NCBI RefSeq assembly: GCF_000317695.1
Contig: NC_019774.1
Span: 33,607-97,606, forward strand
Direction of reading: 5' to 3'
DNA from: Anabaena cylindrica PCC 7122
GTDB taxonomy: Bacteria; Cyanobacteriota; Cyanobacteriia; Cyanobacteriales; Nostocaceae
DNA: 64,000 nucleotides
Positions 46,908-56,700 of this stretch are shown in pieces (positions within the stretch are counted from its first letter, which is position 1; every line of letters starts with the position of its first letter). The notes beneath the pieces were generated by a model that worked only from the letters and a program-made list of their open reading frames with translations, searched no databases and was not told the origin of the DNA. The translations under genes and the position numbers were made by a program.

Positions 46908-47072
46908 TGTAGCGACCTGCAATACTAATCAGTCAAACCTGCAATCAAGGGATTTTCAAACCAGGATTAAATGCAACTATAAATACGGTTGAGCCAGAAT
47001 TAATTGCAACTGAACCAGGATTAAATGCAACCAACCTGCAATCATCCGTTTCAACCAGGATTAATTGCAACT
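46908..47072. repeat. Left terminal inverted repeat with transposase-binding motifs
   Basis: A 165-bp arm matching the right arm. It holds four copies of a motif like CCAGGATTAAATGCAAC (variants CCAGAATTAATTGCAAC and CCAGGATTAATTGCAAC), as expected for multiple transposase-binding sites. A further partial terminal motif (AACCTGCAATCA) also repeats within it. Confidence 0.8.
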
Positions 47073-47108
47073 ATAAATACTAACATTTTTATCGCAGTTT
47101 CAATCCGC

Positions 47109-48080
47109 TCAAAGTGGCAGTCCTGCCGCCAGCATTTGCTCGTGTAATTCACGAGAGCGGGCTGGATCAAGTTGTCCGCGAAACAGCAATTTAATTTCCG
47201 CCGGTTTGGCATTGAACTGTTCCGCCAAGCCCCTTACATCGTAGCCATGCCGGGTTAAGGTGGGTTCCAAATCGTCAATTTGCTTAGATAAAATAGACTC
47301 AATAATCGCTGTGGTAACAGTTTTCTCTCCAAAAAGGTATGCAGCCTCGAAAGCTAGTGTCAAATGTTGCTCAATTTGCAATGGTGTCCTCAACCGCATG
47401 GCAAGTAATTCAATAGCATCCGGCTCCAATATCTCACTTATTTGAGTATCTTCAGTAGTACATTTAGATACCAACCATTCAATATATTCTTTTTGACTAC
47501 CAACAATACCCTCCAAAGAAAAAACAGTTGCCCGATAGCCAATTTCTTCCATAGTTGGACGGCGTAAATCATTTTTCAGCTTAGGATGACCAGCTAACAC
47601 AACTGAGAGCGTACCACCACCGTCTTCAACTACCTCAATTAAACGTTTGAGTCCTGTGAGCGTACTGTAATGTAAGTCGTGAGCCTCATCTACAAACAAC
47701 GCCACAGGCTTTTTACCTTTTCTAATCAAGTCACGCAGTTCCCGTTCTCGTTTTTCCCCAAGTGCAGGAATTTTAATTTCCTTATCTGTTGCTAAATCGT
47801 AAAATAAGGCAGCAATCAGTGTTGGTAGCGTCGCTCGGTTTTTATCAACAGAAAGCGATTTCGAGACTAAAATCTTGCCTTCTTTCTCCAAAACCTCAAA
47901 CAAACGTCGTAAAGTCGTCGTCTTGCCACACCCGATAATTCCCGTGATGGCAACCAGCTTTCCTGAATGGATTGCGACTTTAATATCCTTAAACAATTGT
48001 TTTTGGTGTTCTGTTTCGTAGTAGCCAGCCTTGCGGAACTCTCTGAGCAATCGAAAGTGTTCCATGACTTCAGTGAGCAT
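47109..48080 (-). CDS. tniB: Transposon AAA ATPase (TniB/TnsC-like)
   Basis: A 323-residue AAA+ target-selection ATPase, start at the ATG 48078-48080 behind AAGGAGAGG (a longer frame to 48128 lacks this). Walker A is TGIIGCGKTTTLRRL (about residue 45), Walker B is VALFVDEAHDLHY, and sensor-like AGHPKLKNDL follows; the C-terminal helical domain ends in ARSRELHEQM. Such ATPases recruit the transposase to target DNA and confer immunity. The gene overlaps the transposase gene by 11 bp. TniQ is missing, as in Tn552. Confidence 0.88.
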   Translation of the reverse strand: MLTEVMEHFRLLREFRKAGYYETEHQKQLFKDIKVAIHSGKLVAITGIIGCGKTTTLRRLFEVLEKEGKILVSKSLSVDKNRATLPTLIAALFYDLATDKEIKIPALGEKRERELRDLIRKGKKPVALFVDEAHDLHYSTLTGLKRLIEVVEDGGGTLSVVLAGHPKLKNDLRRPTMEEIGYRATVFSLEGIVGSQKEYIEWLVSKCTTEDTQISEILEPDAIELLAMRLRTPLQIEQHLTLAFEAAYLFGEKTVTTAIIESILSKQIDDLEPTLTRHGYDVRGLAEQFNAKPAEIKLLFRGQLDPARSRELHEQMLAAGLPL

Positions 48081-49731
48081 TTTGTTCCTCTCCTTGATTT
48101 GAGCGGAAATATTGCCGCACTCGTTCAATAATCGCTTTTTTATTCAGAGTCTCAGCCAGCAGGGCATCAATGAATGCCAACTGTTCGGGAGACAATTTAG
48201 CCAAAGGTTTGGCCAGTTGTTCAGAAATCGCCCTCTTAGCAAACAATACAGTCGGATAAGTAAATTCTTGGTATGGGTCAGGGTCGTTAAAAGGTGTAAC
48301 AGTTGGCTCCAATTCCTTATACTTATCCACCAGAAATTGTAAATCCGTGTTTTTGTCCAAGGCAGTTCGTGGCAAACCCAACTTTTTAGCTAAATTGGCA
48401 ATTTTATCTGCCCGTTCTTCGGTTTTAGTTTTCTTAAATTTACGGTAGCGGTGTAAGGGGATAGGACCGTCAACTGGGTAAAATGGTCCGTAGCGACGGT
48501 CTTCTTTTTCTACGTACAGTTCGTTGTCAAACAAGCCCCACCATAGCACGACAGTTTCTCCTGCTAAGTCCGGTTCTACCTCATAAGCCACACCCTCTAC
48601 CGATACCCTAGCATCCGTTCCCACTTTTCTGCGCTGTGGTTCACGGGCAAAGGTACAGAATCGCTCCCAACTACACATCGAACGCAAGCCAGACTTAGGT
48701 ATATTTCGCAACCAATCTTCCAGCCGGGAATGCGGCTCTATGCGGTGTGGTTTGTCGTTGTAATGCAACAAATATTGGCGCAACCATAAGTTAGCTTCAA
48801 TGTCGCTTTCCGGTTCATGAAAGTGATACAGAGTCTCATGGGCTTCTTTGACTGTCCGAAAAGGTCTTTCTACTTTGCCTTTGGAGCGGGCTGTTACCCG
48901 ACGACCATCTTTACCCGCAGGCATATGGGTAACAAGATTGATTCTCAGGCAATCCATCACATTTTGGAATACGTGGCTTTTCGCAATGGGTCCGTTATCC
49001 GTATAAATCATCTCTGGAATCCCCTGAAAGGCAAAGCCGTCGGTTGTTTTCGCTGTCATCGCATTAAATAAGAAACGTAATGCAGCTTCTACATCCTCCC
49101 CATAAACACAGTGGTATTCTTGATAACATAAACCACTACGGTCATCAACAATACTATAAAGCATCAGTAATGGATTACCTCTACCCGGTTCTACCCATGA
49201 TGGCTGTTTTACGTGTTTTAAATCAGATGGGCTGAGGTCGAAATGCCAACATTCGTTGCTGTACTCTGCTTGAAAACGCACCGCAGGCGGTTGCCTGGTC
49301 ATGCGTTCTTGATCATACCCCCATGTTTTTAAGTAATAATTGACAGTGCTTCTAGTTAACGCACCTTTATCTGGTTGGACAAAACCATCGGGTGTTTCCA
49401 TCCCAAACTCCTCCAACAGTTCAATTGCCCGGACTGTGGAGATATGTCGCCCTTTCTTGTTACTAGTGCGGATTTTCATGGCCGCGATGACCTCGCAGTA
49501 GCGTTCCATTTCCGCGAGTGAAAGTTTTCTGGGGGTCCCGCTATCTGAGCGATTTATGGATTTGGGGCGTGATGAGTTACGCAAGGCGCGATATAGTGTA
49601 TCTGTTGACACTCCATATAATGCTGCTGTCTCTTCGATGAGAATTCGCCGCTCTTGACAACGGCTAGGCAATCCGTCGAGGCGGTGGCGTAAATTAATAA
49701 GTGCCTCTACAGAGATTTGCTTATGTACCAT
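48070..49731 (-). CDS. tniA: Transposon DDE transposase (TniA/TnsB-like, Mu type)
   Basis: A 553-residue Mu/TnsB-type transposase. It has N-terminal HTH segments (TAALYGVSTDTLYRALRN), a core rve integrase fold with catalytic Asp in NECWHFDLSPSDLKH, Asp in EMIYTDNGPIAKS, and Glu in SKGKVERPFRTVKE, then a Mu-C beta domain (WWGLFDNELYVEKEDRRYGP) and an ATPase-contacting tail. It is intact. The start overlaps the resolvase stop by 11 bp. Confidence 0.9.
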   Translation of the reverse strand: MVHKQISVEALINLRHRLDGLPSRCQERRILIEETAALYGVSTDTLYRALRNSSRPKSINRSDSGTPRKLSLAEMERYCEVIAAMKIRTSNKKGRHISTVRAIELLEEFGMETPDGFVQPDKGALTRSTVNYYLKTWGYDQERMTRQPPAVRFQAEYSNECWHFDLSPSDLKHVKQPSWVEPGRGNPLLMLYSIVDDRSGLCYQEYHCVYGEDVEAALRFLFNAMTAKTTDGFAFQGIPEMIYTDNGPIAKSHVFQNVMDCLRINLVTHMPAGKDGRRVTARSKGKVERPFRTVKEAHETLYHFHEPESDIEANLWLRQYLLHYNDKPHRIEPHSRLEDWLRNIPKSGLRSMCSWERFCTFAREPQRRKVGTDARVSVEGVAYEVEPDLAGETVVLWWGLFDNELYVEKEDRRYGPFYPVDGPIPLHRYRKFKKTKTEERADKIANLAKKLGLPRTALDKNTDLQFLVDKYKELEPTVTPFNDPDPYQEFTYPTVLFAKRAISEQLAKPLAKLSPEQLAFIDALLAETLNKKAIIERVRQYFRSNQGEEQNAH

Positions 49732-50290
49732 GTTCAGTTTTTATCTCTGCAATATAGTTGTAGAGCGTTGGTTTGGAAATTCCCATCAAATTACATATTT
49801 CAATAATTGTGTATTGTTTTTCGGTATAAAGTCTTACTGCTAATTGACGTTTAGTTGGATCTAGGGCTTTTGGTCTACCTCCTCTATGACCACGCCCTCG
49901 TGCCGCTACAAGTCCAGCCGTAGTGCGTTCACGGATGAGGTTACGCTCAAATTCAGCCAATGCACCAAACAAATGGAAAATTAATCTACCACTGTTATTC
50001 GTGGTGGTGATGGATTCTTGCAAGCTAGAAAGCCCAATTCCTCGCTTATCTAAGGTTTCCATCATTTCAATCAAATCTTTGAGCGATCTTCCTAAGCGGT
50101 CTAGCCGCCATACCACCAGAACATCACCAGTCCGTGCTACTTCCAATGCTAAGGAAAGTCCAGGTCGTTCTGCTTTTGCACCGCTTGTGCGGTCGGAGTA
50201 AATTTTCTCGCAACCAGCAAGCTGTAAAGCATCCATTTGCAGGTTCAGATTTTGGTCATCTGTTGAAATTCGGGCATAGCCTATCAACAT
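49721..50290 (-). CDS. Serine resolvase/invertase of the transposon
   Basis: A 189-residue small serine recombinase with catalytic Ser9 in IGYARISTDDQNL, the VWRLDRLGRSLKDLIE segment, GALAEFERNLIRERT, and a C-terminal HTH (YTIIEICNLMGISKPTLYNY). It resolves cointegrates formed by replicative transposition, as does BinL in Tn552. It is the first gene of the element, about 250 bp from the right arm, where its res site should lie (50291-50538). Confidence 0.9.
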   Translation of the reverse strand: MLIGYARISTDDQNLNLQMDALQLAGCEKIYSDRTSGAKAERPGLSLALEVARTGDVLVVWRLDRLGRSLKDLIEMMETLDKRGIGLSSLQESITTTNNSGRLIFHLFGALAEFERNLIRERTTAGLVAARGRGHRGGRPKALDPTKRQLAVRLYTEKQYTIIEICNLMGISKPTLYNYIAEIKTEHGT

Positions 50291-50538
50291 ACTTGGAACC
50301 CCAACAAGTAAATAAACTCGTTACCTCACAGTATATGTTGCCTTTGATTTAATTACCGAGTTTCTTTACTAAATTTGATTCTGGTTCTGCTTGATGGTAA
50401 TAATGGGAGTAAAAAAAACGGTCGTTTCTTTTACTCTCAGTTGCAATTAATCCTGGCTGAAGTTCAAATACTTTTGTTGATAAGTTGGAGCGTTTTTTGA
50501 GTAAACTGCTCAACAACGATTTAATAGGACTTTCGGTC

Positions 50539-50703
50539 AGTTGCAAATAATCCTGGTTGAAACGGATGATTGCAGGTTGGTTGCATTTAATCCTGGTTCA
50601 GTTGCAATTAATTCTGGCTGAAGTGTATTTATAGTTGCATTTAATCCTGGTTTGAAAATCCCTTGATTGCAGGTTTGACCGATTAGTATTGCAGGTCGCT
50701 ACA
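50539..50703. repeat. Right terminal inverted repeat with transposase-binding motifs
   Basis: Inverted partner of 46908-47072 over 165 bp. Beyond it, a further motif-like copy (GCAATTAATCCTGGCTGAAG, about 50442) extends the binding-site array inward, so the right end carries more sites than the left. Confidence 0.8.
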
Positions 50704-53700
50704 CATAGGTATCCGTTCCATCGCCGCCAAACAGAACGTCATTGCCGGTTCCACCGTCCAGAGTGTCATTGCCGGCATCTCCAAACAGTCGGTCATTGCC
50801 TCCTAGGCCGGGCAACGTGTTGGCAGCATTTGTTCCGACGATCACGTCGTCGCCTGTGGTCGGAGTCGCCAACTTGGACAATATCGTGCTTGCCGTCCAA
50901 ACAGTTGCATCCGCAAACTGTATCCTGTCGATACGGTAGTAACCGTTGCTATCGAACCAGTTTTGCATCCTAACGCTATCGCCGGTTCCGTTGATCGATA
51001 ACAGCAAATCGAGTCCGTCACGACCGAGCTTAATGTCAGTCGTTGCTATTCCCGCCCCGAGCAGCAACGTATCCGAGGCATCTCCCCATGATCCGTTTTC
51101 GCTGACCACATCTTGTCCATAGCCGCGTCCGAACAAATAGGTATCGTTGCCGCGTCCGCCCTTTAGAACATCACTGCCCGCTCCGCCATCCAGCGTGTCG
51201 GCACCGACATCTCCACTCAGAATATCGTTGCCGCCCAACCCGGCAAGCGAGCTGCCAGTGGTGGCTGCCTGCAAAATGTCGTTGCCACTCGTTACTCCGG
51301 GAAGCCGCGCCTTGATGGCATTGACGTCCCATACCGTGCTGTCCGAAAACTCGATACGCTCGACTTTGTCGTAGTCGCTGCTGAAGAAATTACTGACCGT
51401 CAGCTTGTCTGCCCCGCCATTCAAGCTGAGATACAAGTCGGTTTCGCTTCGACTCACCTGAACGCCGCTCGGCGTAACGCCCGACTGCATCACGATGCGG
51501 TCCGAATTTACCGACCAGTCAAAATCGCTGATGACATCCTGCCCGTAGCCATTGCCGAAGAAATACGTGTCGTTACCGTTGCCGCCATTAAGGACATCAT
51601 TTCCTGCGCCGCCGTCGAGGGAGTCGTTGCCGTTCCCTCCAGACAGATTGTCGTCGCCACCCAGGCCGATCAACGTGTCATTCCCCGTGGTGCCCGACAG
51701 GTAATCGTTGCCTTGGGTCGGCGCAGAAACGAATGCCGTCAGTGCCGCCGTATTCCATACCGTACCGTTGGCAAACTCGACACGCTGGAGTTGAGCCGGA
51801 TAATAGGAACTGAACCAGCTAGCGAGGGTGACCTGATCCTGCGTCCCCTTGATTGTGAGAATAAGGTTGTATTCATCACGTGACACCTCCACATCCGACG
51901 GCGCCACATCGGGAGCGAATTTCAGCGTATCAACCAATCCCGCGGTTTCAGCGCTGCTATAGCCTGGCGTATCGTTCAGGATCGTATCCCGCCCGGAACC
52001 ACGCCCAAAGAGAAACGTATCGTTGCCCAAGCCGCCGTAAAGATGGTCATCACCAGCACCCCCATCGATGGTGTCATTGCCTTCCAAGCCATTGACTAAA
52101 TCCCTGCCGCCCAGTGCGGAAATCGTGTCGGCACCGCTGGTTCCAATGATTTTGTCTTGGTAGTCGGTCGCGGCTATTTTGGTTGACAGCAAGGTGAGCT
52201 CACTCACCCCCCACACCGTGCCGTTGGCAAACTCCACCTGCTCAATTTTGAACGCCTCGCCATTGAACCAGTTGGCAAGTGTCACCCGGTCCGAGGTCCC
52301 ATTGAGCTGAAGCTCCAGGTCGTAGACCGTGCGCGTCACCGTTATATCGCTGGGCACTATATCTGCACTAAAACGAATGCGATCGGTATTTCCCGATGTT
52401 GCATCGGCATCGGTGATGGTGTCATGGCCTGACCCCCGCCTGAAGAGATACATGTCACTCCCTGTACCTCCAGAGATCAAGTCGTTTCCCGTCAAGCCAT
52501 CAATGATGTCCACCCCAGTAGTGCCAGAAAGAGCGGCATCCGCAGCCCCTGTTCCTAAAATACTCGCCGCTTGTGTCTGCACCGTCAAGGAGAAATTGCT
52601 CGATACAGCTGCATCGGCAGTGTCCTTCGCCGTTACTCGCAACACATAGCCACCCACGGCACCGTACCCGGGCGTGCCGCTGAATGTACGAGATACCCCA
52701 TCGAAAGCTAACCACGTCGGCAAGGCACTGCCGTTTCCCAAAGTCGCCGTGTAAGTGAGCGAGTCTCCCACATCACTATCGGCAAAGGTATTGACTGGCA
52801 CAGCAAAACTCAAGCGCTGGCCATCGGTTGCTAAACGCGCAACCAGGGGATTGGCAACCACCGGTGCGTCATTGGTGTTGACCACTGTCACCTGAAATAC
52901 ATCAGACGCTTTCGCGCCACGCCCATCACTGGCGGTTACTTTTATATCCAGGCTACCGATATTGCTATTGCCCGGTGTACCTGAGAAAGTTCGGGTCGCT
53001 TGGGTGAACGTCAACCAAGCTGGTAACGGATTGCCATTGGCCAGGGTCGCCGTTAAGGAGAGGCTGTCTCCAACATCCAGGTCAGAGAACGTGCCTGTCG
53101 GCACCTTAAAACTGAAGGGTTGATCTTCGCTCGCAGTCTTGTCTACCAAGGAAGTGGCAAGTTGTGGCGCAAAATTCGCCATCGCCTTCAAAGTCGCTAG
53201 ATCCCACACCGTTCCATTGGCAAATGCCACCTGCTCCACCGCCTTGCCTTGCTCCGGCACCCAAAGTACAGCCAGCGTTTGCCCGGTCACCCCTATGTTC
53301 AAAAATAAATGGGTTAGGTTTCGGGTCACTGTCACATCGCCTGGAACAATGCCGGCACCCATGACCACGCGATCAACGTTTCCTGAGGTTGTATCCACAT
53401 CCTCAATCACATCATTACCCGAATCAAGGCCAAACACGTACGTGTCCTTGCCTAGACCACCGGACAGCACATTGTTCGCCGCATTTCCCGCCAAAGTATT
53501 GGCACTGGCATTGCCCGTGCCATTGATCGCTGCTGCACCCGTCAGGGTGAGGTTTTCTAGATTTGTGCCCAGGGTATAGCTAACGCTTGAGAGTACCGAA
53601 TCTGTGCCCTCCCCGGCCGCTTCCTGCACCACGTCCAGGGCGTTGTCGACCTCATAGTTATCGTTACCCGCGCCGCCAATTAGCGTGTCTGCACCCCAAC

Positions 53701-56700
53701 CGCCGTCAAGCCTGTCGTTACCAGTGCCCCCGACCAACACGTTGTTGCCCGTGTTGCCTGTCAGCCGGTTGTCTGCCGCGTTACCGGTCGCATTCAGATT
53801 GGCAAAACCGGTCAGCGTCACATGCTCTAAATAACCGCCGCTGAGCGTGTTCAAGTCTATGGTCAGCGCAGCAATCACCGTATCGCTTCCTGCGCCCGCC
53901 GTCTCGACAATCACATCGCCTGTGCTGTCTATCTCGTAAATATCATCGCCGCTACCGCCAATCAGCATATCGGCGCCAGCGCCGCCAATCAGCGTATCCG
54001 CCCCTGCACCTCCCGTCAGCGTGTTGCTACCCGCATTGCCCATCAGCTGGTTATCGGCTCCATTACCGGTGGCATTCAAATTGGCCGTACCGGTCAGAAT
54101 CACATTTTCGACATTCGCCAGCGCTGCAATATCCATGCTGATCGAGGCCACGATGGTGTCATTGCCTTCGCCAGCCAACTCAAACACCGCATCGCCTGTG
54201 CTGTCAACGCTATAGACATCGTCCCCCGCGCCACCCATCAGGGTATCAGCGCCAGCGCCACCCTCCAGCGTATCGTTGCCTCCGCCACCGCTTAGCGTAT
54301 TGGCCGCGCTGTTGCCATTGAGCATGTTGTCCAGTGCATTGCCGCCACCGCTGGTCACGCCATAAGCCAACGTCAGGTTCTCAACATTTGCGCCTAGTGT
54401 GTAATTAACCGATGTAATTACCGTATCAATGCCGTCGTTCAGGCTCTCTATCACCACATCGCCCGTGTTATCGACAAAATAGGTATCGTCCCCTGCAGCG
54501 CCCGCCATGGTATCTGCACCTGCAGCACCGTCGATCAGGTTGTTGGCAGCATTACCGTTCAGCATATTGGCCAGTGCATTGCCAGTGGCATTGATGGCAT
54601 CCGTACCCGTCAGAGTCAAGTTCTCGATGTTGTTGCCCAAGGTATAAGAAACCGCCGAGCGAACCGTGTCAATACCTTCACTTGCCTGCTCGATCACCCT
54701 ATCGGCCTGGTTGTCCACGACATAGCTGTCATTGCCCGCGCCACCCACCAGCACATCCATGCCGCCTTTACCATCCAGCACATTGTCGGCACTGTTGCCC
54801 ACCAAGCGATTGACCTGGTCGTTGCCTGTGCCATCAATCGCCGCCGTTGCGCTCAATGTCAGGTTTTCCACATTCGCGGTCAGTGTGTAGCTCACACTGG
54901 AACGTACCGTATCGAAACCACCGCCGGGCAACTCATTCACTGAATCGCCAACATTGTCAACGGTATAAAAATCGTCACCCGTGCGGCCCGTCATGGCATC
55001 GGCACTGGCCATGCCGTTCAGCGTATTGCTGCCGGCATTGCCCGTCAGCGCATCCGCCCCTGCCGTTCCCTCTATCGCCGTTGTTGCGAAAATAAAATGT
55101 TCGGCGCGCAGTGCGCTCTGGGACACATTGCCCAGCGTGATGTTCTGGTTTGAACCCGTGCCGCCCACATACACACGGGTAAATTCCACACCATCCACAA
55201 ACACTGACATGAACCTGAGGTCAGCAAAAGAGCGGACATTGGCCAGTCCTGATAAATCAATTTTTTCTCCGGCTTGGTTGACATCAAAGTCACCAATGAA
55301 ATTACGCAAGATACCGCTGCCAGCATAACTGTCTTGCTCAATTACAAAACGGTCGGTGCCGGCATTGCCGTAATAGCCGAACAGGCCCTGATAGCGGTCC
55401 TCGCCACCTTCCACATAAATCGTGTCGTCGCCCGCATCACCCTGCACATAGTCGTTACCTGCGCCCCCACGCAATACATCGTTCTTGACGCCACCGAGCA
55501 ACATATCGTCGCCCGCATCGCCATAGAGCACATCGCCCGCACCCAGTAAGATGCCGCCGTTGTAGTTGGTAACATTGGTCGGCTCGCCGACCAACACGTC
55601 CTGGCCATCCCCGCCGTGGATTTCATCCACCCCCTGCCCGCCAAAAATTCGGTCATCACCGCCTTCACCCAAATACAAACGTGGCTGCAAGCCGGTGCCA
55701 GCTACCTCTGGGTCGCTAGCGTTGCTACCAATGCTGAAACCGCTGATATTTTGACGCTCGACAAACACAAAGCTGCTGGCGCCCAAGCTGGCAGGCGCCA
55801 CATTGCGCAGCACAATCGACTGCCCGTCGCCCAGCATCACTCGGGTATCCAAGCCCTCCTGAACGAGCTGCAAATTGGCAAAACTCATCTTGCCAAAGCC
55901 CGCCAGAGCAATCTTCTCGCTGGCTGCATCAAAATCGATCACCGTATCGACACTGCCCTGCGCTTTTTCCACCATAAACATATCCTGGCCCGCGCCGCCC
56001 GTGAGGCTGTCGTTACCATACCCCCCATCAAGCAGATCGCGCCCGGCTCCGCCAGACAAAATATCATTGCCGCGACCACCCACCAAGCGGTTATCTTCTG
56101 CATTGCCTATCAGCGTGTCATTGCCATCTCCGCCCAGGGCCTGCTCAATGGTGGTGCCTAGCGCCACTGTCATGACCTGCCCGTTCAGCCGGCTCTGCAC
56201 CCCTGCATTCAGATCAATCAGGTTATTGCCCGACATAGCTGCCGCATTGAAGGTGTCGCTGCCACCATCGCTGTCGACCAATGTCTGACGGCTCGGGTTG
56301 CCGGATGCCGTTGCCGCATACTCATTAGTATAGACATACACATCATCGTTACTAGGCTGCTTACCATACACATCCAGCGTCCAGCTCGTCAGCGTGCCTG
56401 CTTGCCCCGTGCGCGCATCGATGACCTGCAAAGTCCACGTGCCACCACTGTCCTCGCCCAAGATATGCGTGCTGCCAAAGCTAAAATTCAGCGTTCCTGC
56501 ACCTACGTTGCCTGTATCCGCCACGCCACTGCCTGGTGCCTTGCCAGGACGATTCACCAAAATGCTCTCTGTACCCGTCGGCGAGATCAGCTTGACCACC
56601 AAATCGCCCCAATTGGCGTGATTAAGCTGGAGGGACACCTGCGCGTATTCCACACTCAGCCCGGCGGCTAACACCAGGCTGCTGCTCAGGCTGCCTGCCC

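Larger units (their letters stand above)
46908..50703. mobile_element. Tn552-like transposon (3796 bp) interrupting the RTX gene
   Basis: Both ends read TGTAGCGACCTGCAATACTA inward, with TGT...ACA termini, and the inverted repeats extend 165 bp (46908-47072 and 50539-50703) with few differences. It encodes, all on the minus strand, a serine resolvase, a DDE transposase and an AAA ATPase, overlapping one another by 11 bp. No TniQ, cargo or CRISPR genes are present, so this is a minimal Tn552-type unit. It is bounded by CATAGG duplications. Joining the flanks through one CATAGG gives an uninterrupted protein frame (GTDTYVFGNGYGQDVVSYVQ), so the insertion is recent enough that neither half has decayed. 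Confidence 0.92.

Noticed and set aside
46908..50703. CRISPR-associated transposon (CAST)
   Set aside because: No TniQ, Cas12k, tracrRNA or repeat-spacer array is present; only transposase, ATPase and resolvase.
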